DNA of 64,000 nucleotides from Abelmoschus esculentus (lineage: Eukaryota; Streptophyta; Magnoliopsida; Malvales; Malvaceae). The number at the start of each line of letters is the position of its first letter. Position 1 is the stretch's first letter. A program made the translations under genes and the position numbers. A model generated the notes under the pieces. That model had not been told where the DNA came from and made no database searches. It was given only the letters and a program-made list of their open reading frames with translations. This document shows, in pieces, positions 10,684-23,361 of this stretch. The DNA lies in contig JAUCBN010000016.1 in the NCBI GenBank assembly GCA_035048815.1, positions 4,084,501 to 4,148,500 of the forward strand, given 5' to 3'.

Positions 10684-13535
10684 GCTAGAATTGTCTCTAC
10701 AGATGTTCAAATTTACCCAACAAAAAAGGTCCTAACAAAATGGTAAGGGAATTTTCAAGCTTGAAGCAGTATTCTCCTATGTTGAATTAGTTGGTTGCAT
10801 TAGCAAAGGGAAGAGTGTAGGATAAGGGGTATATGGGAAGATATAGTGTAGAATAAATTAGGGGGCAAATAAATAAAATGAAATTGATAAGGACCACTTT
10901 GAAAATGATTCAAAATTGTCATGCTCATATAAAAAGAAAAATGAAATTAAAGTACTTAATACCCTTTCTTTTTCAATACATTTAAAGTTATATGGAATTA
11001 TATTTCACCCTGTAATCATAGAGGGAGCAAAATGAAGGAGAAGAGGTCCCACAGAATCTTTTTAAAAGATTACCACCACGCGCGCATTTTCACATTGCTC
11101 TCACGTAAGAAAATAAATCATTCAGATGGGGGAATTTCAATATTAGTCCCTTCAAATTTAAAAGTTATAAAGATAATGTAATGGTAAAATTTAATTTGTC
11201 CCTCCAAAAAATCATAGAATAAGCTAAAGGAATGATAACATTATATTTTAATCTTTAAAAATTTAATTTAATTCTTGCAGCTTTTTAAAAAAATTAATCC
11301 CTAAGCTAAGCATTATTGTTAGCGTATAAGAGTGAAAACTATATCGTAAATTATTTTCGACGCATCATTTTAAAATTAATCAATCAAATATATTTATTTA
11401 AATAATTTTTTATCTATCTTTTTTATCAAGTGAATTTATACTTAGTAAAAATTATTTTTAAATTTAATATATAACAAATATAAATAAATATTTATTTAAT
11501 AAAAAATAATAAAATAAATATATTTAATTAATTAATTTTATAAACGGTAAAAATAATACATTTCTCGTACATCAGAGAGAGAAATGGTCCAAATTTGTCC
11601 TTCTCTTATCCTCTCTCTCCCCAACGTGGTCGATTCTCCATTTCTCGTTCCAAGCTAATATGCACCTCACAGTTGTTTTTATAATATTTTTCATCAATTA
11701 TTCTTTGTAATAGAATACAACTTTGAAAAAAATATACATATATGTAATTTTAGAATTTATATAAAATAATATAAGGTAAAATGAATTAAACATTCTTTAA
11801 ATAAATAAAAATTCTATAACTTATTTGTAAGTATATAATACGTTTTGTTACATAAGTTTTAGTTATTGAATAAATTTTTAAAAGAGCTTAACATAAAAAA
11901 TAACTAATATATATCTAAGCGTAGAATTTAAAAAATAGTAAAATCTTAAATAAAAGTTTTTCCCCCAAATTAAATCATGCAAGTGATTGAAAATACTAAA
12001 TATAATTAATTTATTAACATCTTTCTAATATAGTTTTTTTTAATCGTTACCAATATCAATCTTTGTATTAAATCATTAATAATTTATTTTTTTATTTTTT
12101 ATCATATATTTTATTGTGTTTTTCTGTTTTTTGACATTTTTCCTTTTATAGTACATCTTTATCTTGGGAATATATTTTATGATTATTTTTGTAGGTTTTT
12201 AGTGTTCATATGATAATTCTTACGGTATTTTTTTTTGTTTGTCGGTGGTTACGTACAGCTTAATCCTCTTTTAGCATAAAGAGAAAATGTTTATCTGGTG
12301 TAACGGTTATCTGTTTTAGTTTTTATTATTTTAGTTTTGTTATTATTATTTTAAGTTATATTTTGATTTTATTTATCAATAAAATTATTTAGTTAATGTG
12401 TTAAAAAATATATATTTACTATTAACCCTTATACTAAAATAGGGCTTTTTTGGAAGAGTAGCAACATAAGCTCTCCCTCAGGCTTCTACTTTCTATTTTT
12501 CAATTTTTAATAATTTTTTAATTGATAATCTTGAAAGTGCTTATCTCTTATAATTTTAATTGTATTTAAAGTATTTTTTAAAAAGATATAAAATAATAAT
12601 TTATTAATAAAATATTAAACTAATTTTCAATTAAATATTCTTCCTGTCTACAGAGTCAATTTTTTTATTTTTGTTTAGCCCCCAAAATGTTTAAAACGAC
12701 TCTATATACATATCCTTTTCCGTGGTGGATCATCACAATGATACAATGTCATAACCTAAAAAAATCCCAAATTATAAATCTTAAAATTAGGGAAATTTTA
12801 ATTAAAAAATCCTAATTTCTAGAGGGATTAATATATATTTTTATAAAGTTTGAGGACTAAACTTGAGTATTAAATCAAATTTGATGGCTTAATTGAACAA
12901 AAACAAATTTCTAGAACCATTTTGCAAACTGGAAAAGCTTTAGGGCCCAATGTAAACCCTGAATTAGTCGGGACCCAACTCTGCATTTACCCATTTTTAG
13001 ATATTTAAATCCTTTTTCATTTCAATATACCCTTCCCCTTCCATTCCCCCTCTATTTAACACTCATCATTTCAATATATTTTTAATAATATATATTTATT
13101 ACTACTAGTTTTAATAGCTTAAAAATATCAATTAAAGAAACTTAAAGTTTTCAATATTCATATTTAAAAACTCTACAAAATTTAAAACAATTAAAAAAAA
13201 GTTTAAGAAAATTAAAATACACATTTTAATTACACAAAGGGACCAAGCATGTTGAGTTAACAAGCTATTAAAAAAACCTTACAATCCCATGTCAGAAAAT
13301 CATTCCCATCAAGAAACTACATTTACATTTCCTATGATTATTAAAAACATAAAATAAAGTTCATATTTTTTTTGTAATTATAGCATGTGTATTCTATATT
13401 GTTATACTAGTTCATGCCAATTAAAAGCAGCAACACTCTCTAGTATGAAAAGCTTTATAAAAACATCTGACCTGTCAAGTTACTTGATGTTTGCTTGGCA
13501 GTCTCAGTTTTATGGAGAACTTGCCAAGTTAGAAA
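10684..13535. other. AT-rich intergenic region, MYB promoter side
   Basis: This 2.85-kb spacer lies upstream of the minus-strand MYB gene and downstream of the RING gene's stop. It contains long A/T runs and decayed repeat text (for example around 11135-11300 and 12840-12990) but no open frame with a recognisable domain, no tRNA and no repeat whose ends I can define. The part just above 10683 must hold the MYB promoter; I see no single convincing TATA box among the many AT runs. Confidence 0.55.
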
Positions 13536-16500
13536 TTAGACGTCATATACGGGTAACCGTTCCTCGATGGAGACACGGCAGATCGGGCATTTTCTACACT
13601 TCTCGCAGCAGGTACTGCAAGTGAAGAGAACTGATGAGCATGACAGGAAAGAGGATGGAACTTCATTTGGATACATCTGAAAATGTAATCACATTGAAAG
13701 TATGACCATATTATACCTGCAAAGAATACGATGCCTGCAAGGGAGCAAAACCACGCTAATCTCTCTCTCGAAGCAAACCCTACATAACACTTTCTCCTGT
13801 ATGTTTCATCGAGAACACATGCATGTCAGCAGAGGACAAGGAAGATATCTTAATCAAGATTTATTAGGATATTAATGCAAAATTTGAGAATTAGTTATTT
13901 CGCACTAGAAAGCCACGTTGGTAAAGTTGAAAAATTACATTTTGAAGTCTCTCAAACTCCTGCTGACTGTATTTGGTGATTTCTGATTGCTCACCAAGAG
14001 CTGCCTGAAGCCTCCAAACCTGAGATGAAAAAAAAAACATAAATATATCTACATTCAGGGACAGGGTCACTAAAATTCTTGGAATTGGAAAAATAGTAAA
14101 AAAAAAGATACAAACTACAAAGTATAAGAAAAGGGATGGAGAAACCAAATCAAAAACATAGAGGGATGTTAGAAGAACCATAATCACCTCCTCAGCTAGA
14201 TCCTTTTTAGGCATTTTCTTAACTATCTCAGGTGGATAACCGGAGAAGGTGCTGTACCTGCATGGAGCATTAAAATTAAAAGGTTTGGAAGAAAGGTAGT
14301 GAAAGTGTAAAGAATAATCCAACAGCTTGGTTATGTAAGAGAAACTCAAGTATATACTTGAACTACTTTCAGAAACAGGAATTCCATCACTACTGGAATG
14401 ATATTGTCGAAATAGATAATTTGAAGAAAAAAAAACAATATTATCCAAAGAGTTTAAAACTTAAGACCTTGGAAATCTCAGACCTTGGAACACAAGTTGC
14501 AACTTGCAAGATCTCAAGCTGGGATTGGCATTAATCAGAGAAAGTATATCCTTAACCTACTTTCAGAAACAGGAATGATGGGATGCAAGCACATAGAATC
14601 TCCTATGGACAACTTCAAACCAAGGAGGAAATAGATGTTCCAATGAATAAGGAGCAATATCAAAGACTTGTAGGTAAGCTGATTTACTTGTCTTTGACTA
14701 GACATGACATTGTTTTTTCTATTGAAATTGTAAACCAACATATGAAAGATCCAAAGGAAGAGCATCTTGATTCAATCCATAGGATACTAAGGTACCTTAA
14801 AAATACCCTTGGACATGGCCTAAATTTCAAGGAGTGATGGCAGAACTATAAAGATTTTCACTTATTCTAGTTGGGCTGGAGAACTGACAGACAGAAGATC
14901 AATAAGTAGTTATTGCTCTTTTTTTGGGGTAATCTTGTGACATGGAGAAGTAAAAAACAATCGGTGGTAACAAGTAGTGTTAAAGTGAATCTAAAGCTTT
15001 AGCTCTTGAAATTTGTGAAGGAATTTGGCTGAAAAGGCTACTTTCAAAATTACATTTTGATTGCAGCACGAAAATTGAACTACAAAGTGACAGTCTTGCC
15101 ATGAATATTGCTAAAAGCTCACAACTGAACTAAGATTATTGAGATAGACACTTTATCTCAGAAAAGGTGAATAATGGAGAAATCCAACTCAATTTTGTTT
15201 CTACAAAAGACCAACAAGCTGATGTTCTCACCAAGGCCCTTCCAAGAAGCACCTTCGACAAGTTTACATCCAATTTGGGACTCTACAACATATACTCACC
15301 CATTTAATGGGGAGTGTAGGTTATTAACGATGTAAATAGAAAAATTTTAGTTCTATTGTAATTGTACTAAATCAATAGTTTAGATTAAGTCTAACTCTTA
15401 GTCTTATCTTTTGCTTAGAGATAATGATAATTTAAAGTAGTCCTACTTAAATTAAACTACTAGTATAGTCTTTTCAAAGACTGTTTCCGTAAAGCAGATT
15501 ATTGAATGAAAATACACAGTACAAAACCATTCTCTCTCTATGGACCTCTCTTTCTTCACAATCATCGAGCAGTTGCTCCTATTAAATTTTGTTCATCACT
15601 TTCCTTCATGTAATCATTTTTCCCATTTTCGAACACCTAAAATCTTACATCATATGTGGACCGTATTTATGTTCTGTGATACTTTATATTTTCTTTTGGC
15701 ATTAAAAAAACATTTCACATCAATACAATCAAACTTACTAAAAAGATATAAATAAGTATTACAGAACATGATCGACATTTGTTAATTATCAGTATAGTCT
15801 ATATCAATTTCACCTTCGACATTAGGAAACATGATTGACATTTTTTTAGACACATCAAGGCATGCACCATGTGAAGATGTGGACCGAAACAAAAGCAAGC
15901 GGAAAGAAAAACATATACAAGCCATGGTGCAAGAATTTATAAAAGGTTGAAAGATGCTAAAACTATACTAACCCAGAGGCCCCATCATGATAAAGTTGTG
16001 CTTGTTCCTCTCTACTTCCTTCATCAATTGACCACCAACCTAATAACCTGAATTTAGAGATATAGGTTATGATAGAGGATCAGTAGTATCAATTCATGAA
16101 CTACATGATCTAGCCTAATAAAATTTTCTGCCTATTTACGAATTAAATGGTCCCATACCTAGAACCATGGTGCAAGAATCCCATGCAATCATGTGCTCTA
16201 GAAGAAAATCTGAAGTACAATCCTGAGCCAGCCCCACTCCGTAGTAAAAGTACAATTTTCTCAATTAACATTGAAGCAGAAAAGAGCACACCAAGCCCTT
16301 GCAGTAGGAAAAGAGGAGAGAACAAAATTGGAAGTGGTATATCTCTAGCACCAGGCGGTGTTCCCTGAAATTTGAAACAATCATAGATTCGTTGACAACA
16401 TACCACGACACTCAATACCATTAATAATATGCATACCTCTAAATGCATGCAGAGGAGGACTTGGAAACCAATTATTGGAATTTTCATGAGGTGACCACCA

Positions 16501-19500
16501 ATCTCTTGCAGGCCACAGAGAGCATCCTGCTGCTGGTCTTCCTCAGAAGCAACTACTAAGCCACTATTCCAGTCAAGATATCTTATAGTTGTAGTAGATG
16601 GACCAGCTTCTATTGTTGTGGAATTTCTATGAATTACGGGATTAGACCACTTTGTACACACAAGAAAGGCAAAGCACTCGGCAATACTACATGAAAAAGT
16701 GTATTAGCAATTATCAGATTTTTCTAGCCACTCAGCCCAAACATATTATCATGGTGCTATTTCCAGGAAACTTAAAAAAACAAATCAACGAAATTAAAAG
16801 CAGCAGCAAAGCTGTACCCAAAATTTATGAACAAGTCCCACCAGCCAAGAGCACCCACATCACCTGCAAGGCATGTACAGGAAACAATAATCATAAACAT
16901 GGAAATTTTAACCAATACTAAAGTTAGATGAATCAATTTATAGCCTAACAAAGTGCAGAAAAATCAAATTACACGCTAGCAAGCAATCTTTCAATGATCA
17001 TTAACAAAAAATATTTCTAGAAGAAAAAGTGACAGCATTCAGAGCTGGAATTCTGGGATAGGTATACTCAAGGTAGAATACCATTCTATAATGGAGTTTG
17101 GCTATTTCGTTTCATAAATAAAATACAGAGTTAAAAACCCATGCCAATTTACATTAAGAGGATATTAGGGATGATGATCTGATTACGAAGTCCCTATAAA
17201 TGATTGCAATGCTCATTCTAGAGTAAATGCTGCCCATTAGAGACTTCTTATGATACCGAAATCATTATGCCTTAATCTGCTTAAGCACAAACAGACGTAT
17301 AATCATTTTTAAGTGCCATGCAACACTAACCCAGGGAAAGGGTCATCAAAAACTTAATAATAATGGACTAAATGACTCCTAAGTCCTAAGGTGACAACTG
17401 GCAACACAACAAACTAGCTCTTCATGAAAGCATCAAAGTTAACAGCTTCAGGAACAGAAAAACACACTACTGATGTCCTGCATCAAATGCCTTAAAGGAT
17501 TGGGAATTTCATTTGGTTTCAAGCAAGAATACTCTATCCAATCTACAAAGAGAGCAAAAATTCAAACTTCTGAAAACTCCAGGACTATGTGGTCTTTATT
17601 CTTTTCTTTTATAACAAACTAAAATCACAGAGCAGCCTGATTTATCTGGTAGCAGTCAAGAGCCACTTGAAATTCACAAATCCAGAGAGCTTCAAAGGAT
17701 AGTATCACTTGCCCATACAGGAGTGATATGTCTTTGTGTAATGATATAGATAATTGGATCAAAAACGACAATATAAAGACCATGTGGAGAAAAAGAATAT
17801 GCCTACTTTGCAATTCCTCAAGATTATATTATAGTTAGTTGAGCAAAGAAATTACCGCCCAACTTCAGAAGGGTGAAGACTGTAGCAGCAACAAAAAAGA
17901 CCATTGAAATTGCAACCCAGAAGTGCTACAAATGGAAGTAAGAGTCAATTAACAGTCAAATTGTATATGTACTTGTCAGGCTTACATCTCAAATAACAGT
18001 AAAGATTTTATTACAAGAACCAAGTTTCTCAAAGGCTAGAATACTAAAAACACTCCTATACCTTCTCAAATAAAGCCTTACCTTCTATTATACTGAACTG
18101 GGCCACTAAAAAACATTTTTTGTTTAATTTTGCATAAGAAGCACCAAAAAGTTTTCGAGAGACAAGGGATGAATTAAACAAGAATAGTACTTTAAGAGCT
18201 TAACTAGAAACAAATAGTATTTTAAGGAATTAATTAGACAACAATAATACTTTCAGAGCTTAATTGGGTACCATAATAGAATAAGGGGCTTACATAGGAA
18301 ATTTGGAAAAGTACAAGGGCATCTTTTAGTATTTTTGCCTTTCTCAAAATGCTAAAAATGTTTTAACTTCCTATATCAACAATCAACATAACATAGCATC
18401 CACACATCAAAGGAATCATACATCATAATTCTTTCTTTTTCAATTTGTGAAGAACAACAACAGTGAAGGCACTAAACTGTTACAAGTTCCAATCTTTTAC
18501 TAGTTCATATACTCATGAGGAGCCTTCTATAGTTTTTTTTCATAACTTACATGATATATTAATTTAAAAATACTAATTAAATAACAGTATTATCCAGTTT
18601 CCTCCATGCAAAAGCTTAAATCTAAGTTTCATGGATAGGTTGAAACGTAATTTCAATAATTTGACAGAAGCATATTTATCATAATCCAAATTTCCTCCAT
18701 GCAAAAGCAAATATTTGAAGAAAATTAACATATTTCGAATCTAAGTTCTCTTATATTAATATGTAATTCTGTAAAAGGACACCATAAAGACAGGACCATT
18801 AAATTGCCAAGTTCAGTAGAACTTACAGGTAGAGTCTCCCATATTGCTTCATCACTAATGCTTTCATCATCTCCGGGCATCAGAGCTCTACACATTCTGA
18901 AGAAGAAAATGAAATCAATAACCAAGATAACTGCTTAGAACCTGCAGAGAAAATTGAATTACCAGGAAAGAAGGGAATGATGGAGGAAAAGCTCATAATT
19001 TCATTAATTTGACAGAACTTATTTATCCTCATCCAAATTTCTAACATGCAGCATTAAAGTAAAAAGCATAACAAAGAGGAGAAAAGCAAATCTAATATAT
19101 TTCCAAGATGCATACTTAAGACTTCAAATGCTACATTGAACTTGTTACCAAAAAGGAAAAATAAAAGTGATGTAACTAGATAAATCCAATCATTCATAAG
19201 TCAAAAACCCATCAGAAAGTTTTGGTTGTTTTGCTTTTACATTTTCTTTGAATATAATGCCCTCATTATAGCAGGGATTGCACAAACAATTCAGTTCAGC
19301 AGGCCTCGTCCCTAATCGTCATAACATATTAAACTTCCTCCTTATATAACTCTGGGGATATTATCAACCATTTGTCAATGTTACTAAGAGAGTTTCTGGC
19401 TTAGCTATCATAACCTCTATCTGACTAACAATATAAACTACATCAGACATTACTTATGGATGAAGCAATTTTTTTTTGGGTGGGGAGAGGTCTAACTCAA

Positions 19501-21722
19501 ATTTATATACTATGGTTTATAACATGAAGCCCATGAAGTTTACTTTGTCCCTCTCTTGCCTAATGCTTTTTACCTTTAGAAGCTACTAAGCTAAAAACGA
19601 TATTATGCTTTCTTTACTTTGAAAAGTGAGGCATTAGAAGCCACCATCCTGCCTAAGGCTGTTTCCCAACACTACTGATACTCTGAGTTACTGCAACCAC
19701 GAGGAGGGAATGAAACAGAGCATTCTAACAGCCTTCTTATTCCCATGATTGCAATACAATACAAGAAAAACTCGAACATCTTCACTCTCTAACATGCACT
19801 CAAGTTCAATAATAAACAAATCTAGTAACAATGGCATATAACATGCACTCAAGAAAGTATAATCAATAATGTTCTATTAAGTAAAGTCCATTATTTAACA
19901 GATATAAATGCAAAGATTAACATAAGTTTTTAACTTTAAAGTACCTGAAATTGTCTATTAGAATAATTATCTCAAACGCCAATAATGGAAGGAAGACAAT
20001 CTTCAAGTTTACAGCAGCAAAGCCATAAACTGTGGCAAAAGAATAAATGAAGTTCATGAACATTCCCCATAAAAGAATAATGTAGACACTAAAATAGTTC
20101 CACCACTATGTTACTTAGACTAGGGTGTGAGTGCAAGTATGTGTATTTCTTCTCATGTACTAGGGGGTCCTTTAAGGGGCCTATCACCATACTTGTATAT
20201 GTGTTGGGCATGATCGGACATGAGTACTTGAAGAAAATTGAAGAACATGAGCAAAATAGGTTTACAGTTTTTACTTCAACTACAACTAAGAATTTGAAAT
20301 ATTGATCATAGAACTAACCTAAGAGATGAAAGAACTCAAACCCTGTAAAATGAGAACAAGGGAACGAAAGTTGATTCTATACCATTTACACTCTCAAGAT
20401 ATATACAGAGAAGCAGCTCAAAAGCAATTAGTAGTGGTGTTGCAACAATTGCATGACATGGTGCCCACTGTCAAAGAAAGAAATAAAATAATAATGGTCA
20501 TAAAACTTGATTAAGAATCTGAACATTCACAACCAGAAGATCCCAAATAGAGAATTTATGTTTCAGTTAGTCAATACTTAATTCAATCAAATGGTGGCCA
20601 CTGTAACAGACAAACATACTTGACGATTATGGGGGACTGACGGGGCAGGTAAGGAAAACCTTCCACGTGCAACAACTCCATGAAACATCCAAAGTGGGAA
20701 AAATATTGTCCTGCAATCAAAAGTCATTAAATAATGCGATTAAAACCTAAAATCGTTGAAAGGAATTGATGCTAAAAGACAACCTGATAATTGAAGGGTC
20801 GGAGGGTATTTATGTGCATTAAAATTAAAATTGAAAACCACACGATAAGAAGATGAATATTTTCACTCGTAAAAAAAATCTCTCTTCACTCTATAAGAAC
20901 ATTGGTAACTGTGAATAGATCCCTAACATTAGAAGAAAGAAAAGAAAAGAAAGAGAAAACTTCAAACATTATGCTGAAAGCAGACCACAACCACCCTTAA
21001 CCTGAGTACCCTCAATCGGTTCCAAATATCTTCTGGCATTACTCACCAAGTTTTATGGCTTTGGTCATGAGCCCTCCATCCCTTTGCATATTTGGGTGAC
21101 GTTAAAGATATGGCATAAGTTTCATCTCAAATAATAACATTCATCCAAAATCCAAATGGACCCAGTTACAGATCGAAAAGGAAATTTTATACTTCACGGT
21201 TTATGTTGAGTGCAAAATCATAAATTTATCAAAACTATATAGCACAAACCTATCAATTGTAAGTCACCAAAAAAGAAATAATCATATATGACGACTATTT
21301 CTTTCCTTTTTTTCTAATAAACTGCTACCAGAAGACAAACTTTACAAGCCAAAACAGTTTCTCTCATGAAAACCTAAAATTTAAACAGAAAAGACGTTTT
21401 TTCTTCAGCAACAGCAAGATTTTGCAAATAATAATCTAAACTTCAATTAGTCTACACAAAAATGGCAATATAACAATCTTTGTAACGTATAAGGAGGGCC
21501 ATAATTTCTCCAAAGAAAGAAAGAAGCGAATTCAACCAAAAACAAATTGAAACGGGAGTATGCAATAAGAAACAAATATCTAGAGATCGGTAGATGAACT
21601 GACCACCAAGAGTAGGAAACGACATGATCCAGCTTAAGAAGAATCAAAAGCGTAAAACAAAAGAGCAGGCCATGCGCTGCCAAAGCCTGAGCAGACTTCA
21701 ACACTCTCCTCCAACTCATCAT
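13536..21722 (-). CDS. TMEM185-like (Fragile-X-F-associated) multi-pass membrane protein with C-terminal RING finger
   Basis: Fourteen exons join in frame to 465 residues: 21604-21722, 20620-20710, 20392-20467, 19945-20029, 18827-18896, 17856-17925, 16818-16863, 16437-16686, 16159-16364, 15973-16047, 14188-14257, 13939-14019, 13717-13796 and 13536-13614. The start MMSWRRVLKSAQALAAHG is followed by several hydrophobic helices typical of the Tmemb_185A family, with the conserved loop RMCRALMPGDDESISDEAIW. The end (about residues 414-465) is a C3HC4 RING: LCRVC, LLPCRHRILCSTC and CRKCPICR, then the family tail ERLPVYDV. Plant members of this architecture are predicted membrane-anchored ubiquitin ligases; the substrate is unknown. 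Intron 10 holds a copia remnant and intron 3 a dispersed repeat. Either of the two adjacent Met codons could be the start. Confidence 0.9.
14340..15649 (+). mobile_element. 5'-truncated Ty1/copia remnant in intron 10 of the RING gene
   Basis: On the strand opposite the host gene there is the end of a copia reverse transcriptase (GINQRKYILNLLSETGMMGCK-like text at about 14530-14590; DVPMNKEQYQRLVGKLIYL and DSIHRILRYLKNTLGHGLNF at 14637-14836). It is followed by broken RNase H (ALEICEGIWLKRLL region at about 15000 and a DKFTSNLGLYNIYSPI-like end at about 15260-15306). A purine-rich AATGGGGAG precedes TGTAGGTTATT at 15315, the probable start of a 3' LTR ending near 15649. Frames are interrupted and the 5' part is absent. 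A short related piece at about 14340-14375 repeats the RKYIL-LLSETG coding stretch, so the left edge is rearranged. Confidence 0.75.
20107..20259 (+). repeat. Short dispersed repeat, copy A (RING gene intron 3)
   Basis: This 153-bp block starts CTATGTTACTTAGACTAGGG and ends GAGCAAAATAG, so the ends are imperfect inverted repeats (CTATGTTACT against CTATTTTGCT). It shares the ACT-GGTGTGAGTG start and a GGACATGAGTACTTGAAGAAAA-type 3' half with copies at 43085 and 57846. It has no coding function and is probably a MITE-like element. Confidence 0.6.
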
Positions 21723-22074
21723 CTTCTTCCTCTCCTTCAAATTGCCCCCAAATAAATAATCTTTTTAAATCATACGCAGAAACGAAACGAAACCCTAATT
21801 TCTGTAGATTCTGTTCAGATCTTTGAACTCAATAAATTAGAACGTGTAGTTGAAACGTAAAAAGGAAATAAATTTCTTTGGAGATTTCATTGGGCTGGAA
21901 TCATCCCTTCTGCAGTCATTCACTTCTTGAATTCCCTAATTAATTGATGAGTGAAAAACAAAACCCACGCATTTACTCTCAATGTAATCCGTCCTTGTCT
22001 TGAACAAATAACAAAGACTTCGCTTTCACGCCAATGCCTTGCTTTTCCATGCCCTGCTTTTAATTGTTTAATTT

Positions 22075-23361
22075 AGGTATAAAATCTAAAGTAGTAAAAT
22101 TTTATTTTTGGTGGGTTTTAAATAATTATTTAATATTTTATTTTTGTTAGATAAAAATCCTTAATTAAATAATGATGACGCTTGAGATTAACATGATATA
22201 TTTACTTGTCATATAAAGATGACGTGGTGATGCATATGATATTTTGTTGATGTGATATTTGAATAAATAATTAATTAATTGATTTGGAAAATATTTTCAA
22301 ATATTATAAACTAATTGAATGATATCATCTGTATTTTACTCCCTCCGTCTCATATAAGAAGTCCATTATTGATTCTTTAAAGTTAAATTTTTTAAACTTT
22401 GACCATAATTATTTTAAATATTTTAATTTAATAATTTTATAAAGTATAGATTCTTAAACTATTTGATTAGAGGTTTTTAAAATATATTTTTTAATATTTT
22501 TATCAATAATAGATTTAAAGTTATAATCAGTTAAAATTTAAAAAATTTGACCCAAAAAAATCAATACTGGACAAATAAAATGGGACGGAGGTAGTACTAA
22601 ATATGGCATTATTTAATTGATTAAAAATATTTTTAAAAATATTTTATATATTTTACAAAAAATTAAAATATCTTAAATTTTTTAAATAGTTTTTTAATTT
22701 TTAAATTCCGAAATTTAGTTACTCATTGGTTGCATTGTCGATGACATAATAAAGTATCTTTTCTCTCACTGAATGACTCACACATTATTCATTGTTCATT
22801 TTATCGTTGTTCATCGTGAATTGTTCAAATGAATCATTCGACAAATTAGTCTTCATTTCACTTTTTGCATGGTATCGATCGATTTCTTACAACATAATAG
22901 TGGGTTAAATTATCATAATAGTCCAATAACCAATATGAAAAACAACAACATGACAATCGACAATAAAATCGATGCAAGTCGAGATTTTAGTTTGGATGAG
23001 TTAAAAATTTTAAAAATTAAGTCTATTTTAGAAATACAAAAATTTTGGGATATTTTTAAAAATAATTTTTTAAAAATAATTTATTAAATATAAATTATAA
23101 TTAATGATATAACATCAACGAAGTGTTATATTGTATCATTTTTAGTTAAAATATATAAAAATAATTATTTAAAATTTTTTAAAAATGTGATATCATGTTC
23201 TTTCCTTACCACGTAGATATGTCACATTAGTTTTAAGCTTTCATCGTAAATTTAAAATAAAATTTGAACGAAGATAAAATATTAAGGGATTGTTTAGAAA
23301 AAATATAAATTAAAGCGATCAAAATTTAAATATTGAAGACTACTTCTAACTTTATGCCTTT
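22075..23361. mobile_element. Possible Mutator-like inverted-repeat element
   Basis: The left end TAGGTATAAAATCTAAAGTAG resembles the reverse complement of the right end (AAGGCATAAAGTTAGAAGTAG). Similarity continues inward imperfectly (a TAATATTTTATTTTTGTT block against TAATATTTTATCTTCGTT, and a diverged ATGATGACGCTTGAG stretch). Long imperfect terminal inverted repeats fit a non-autonomous MULE. I could not read a clean target-site duplication, and both arms are AT-rich, so this is tentative. Confidence 0.35.
22339..22594. mobile_element. Stowaway (Tc1/mariner) MITE
   Basis: A 256-bp element starts CTCCCTCCGTCTCATA and ends TGGGACGGAGGTAG, the classic Stowaway terminal inverted repeat. It is flanked on both sides by the TA dinucleotide target (22337-22338 and 22595-22596). 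The interior is AT-rich and non-coding. Confidence 0.88.

Noticed and set aside
22869..23087. 72-residue Asn/Ile/Lys-rich ORF in the long spacer
   Set aside because: Composition follows the local AT bias, there is no domain, and it lies within a probable transposon.
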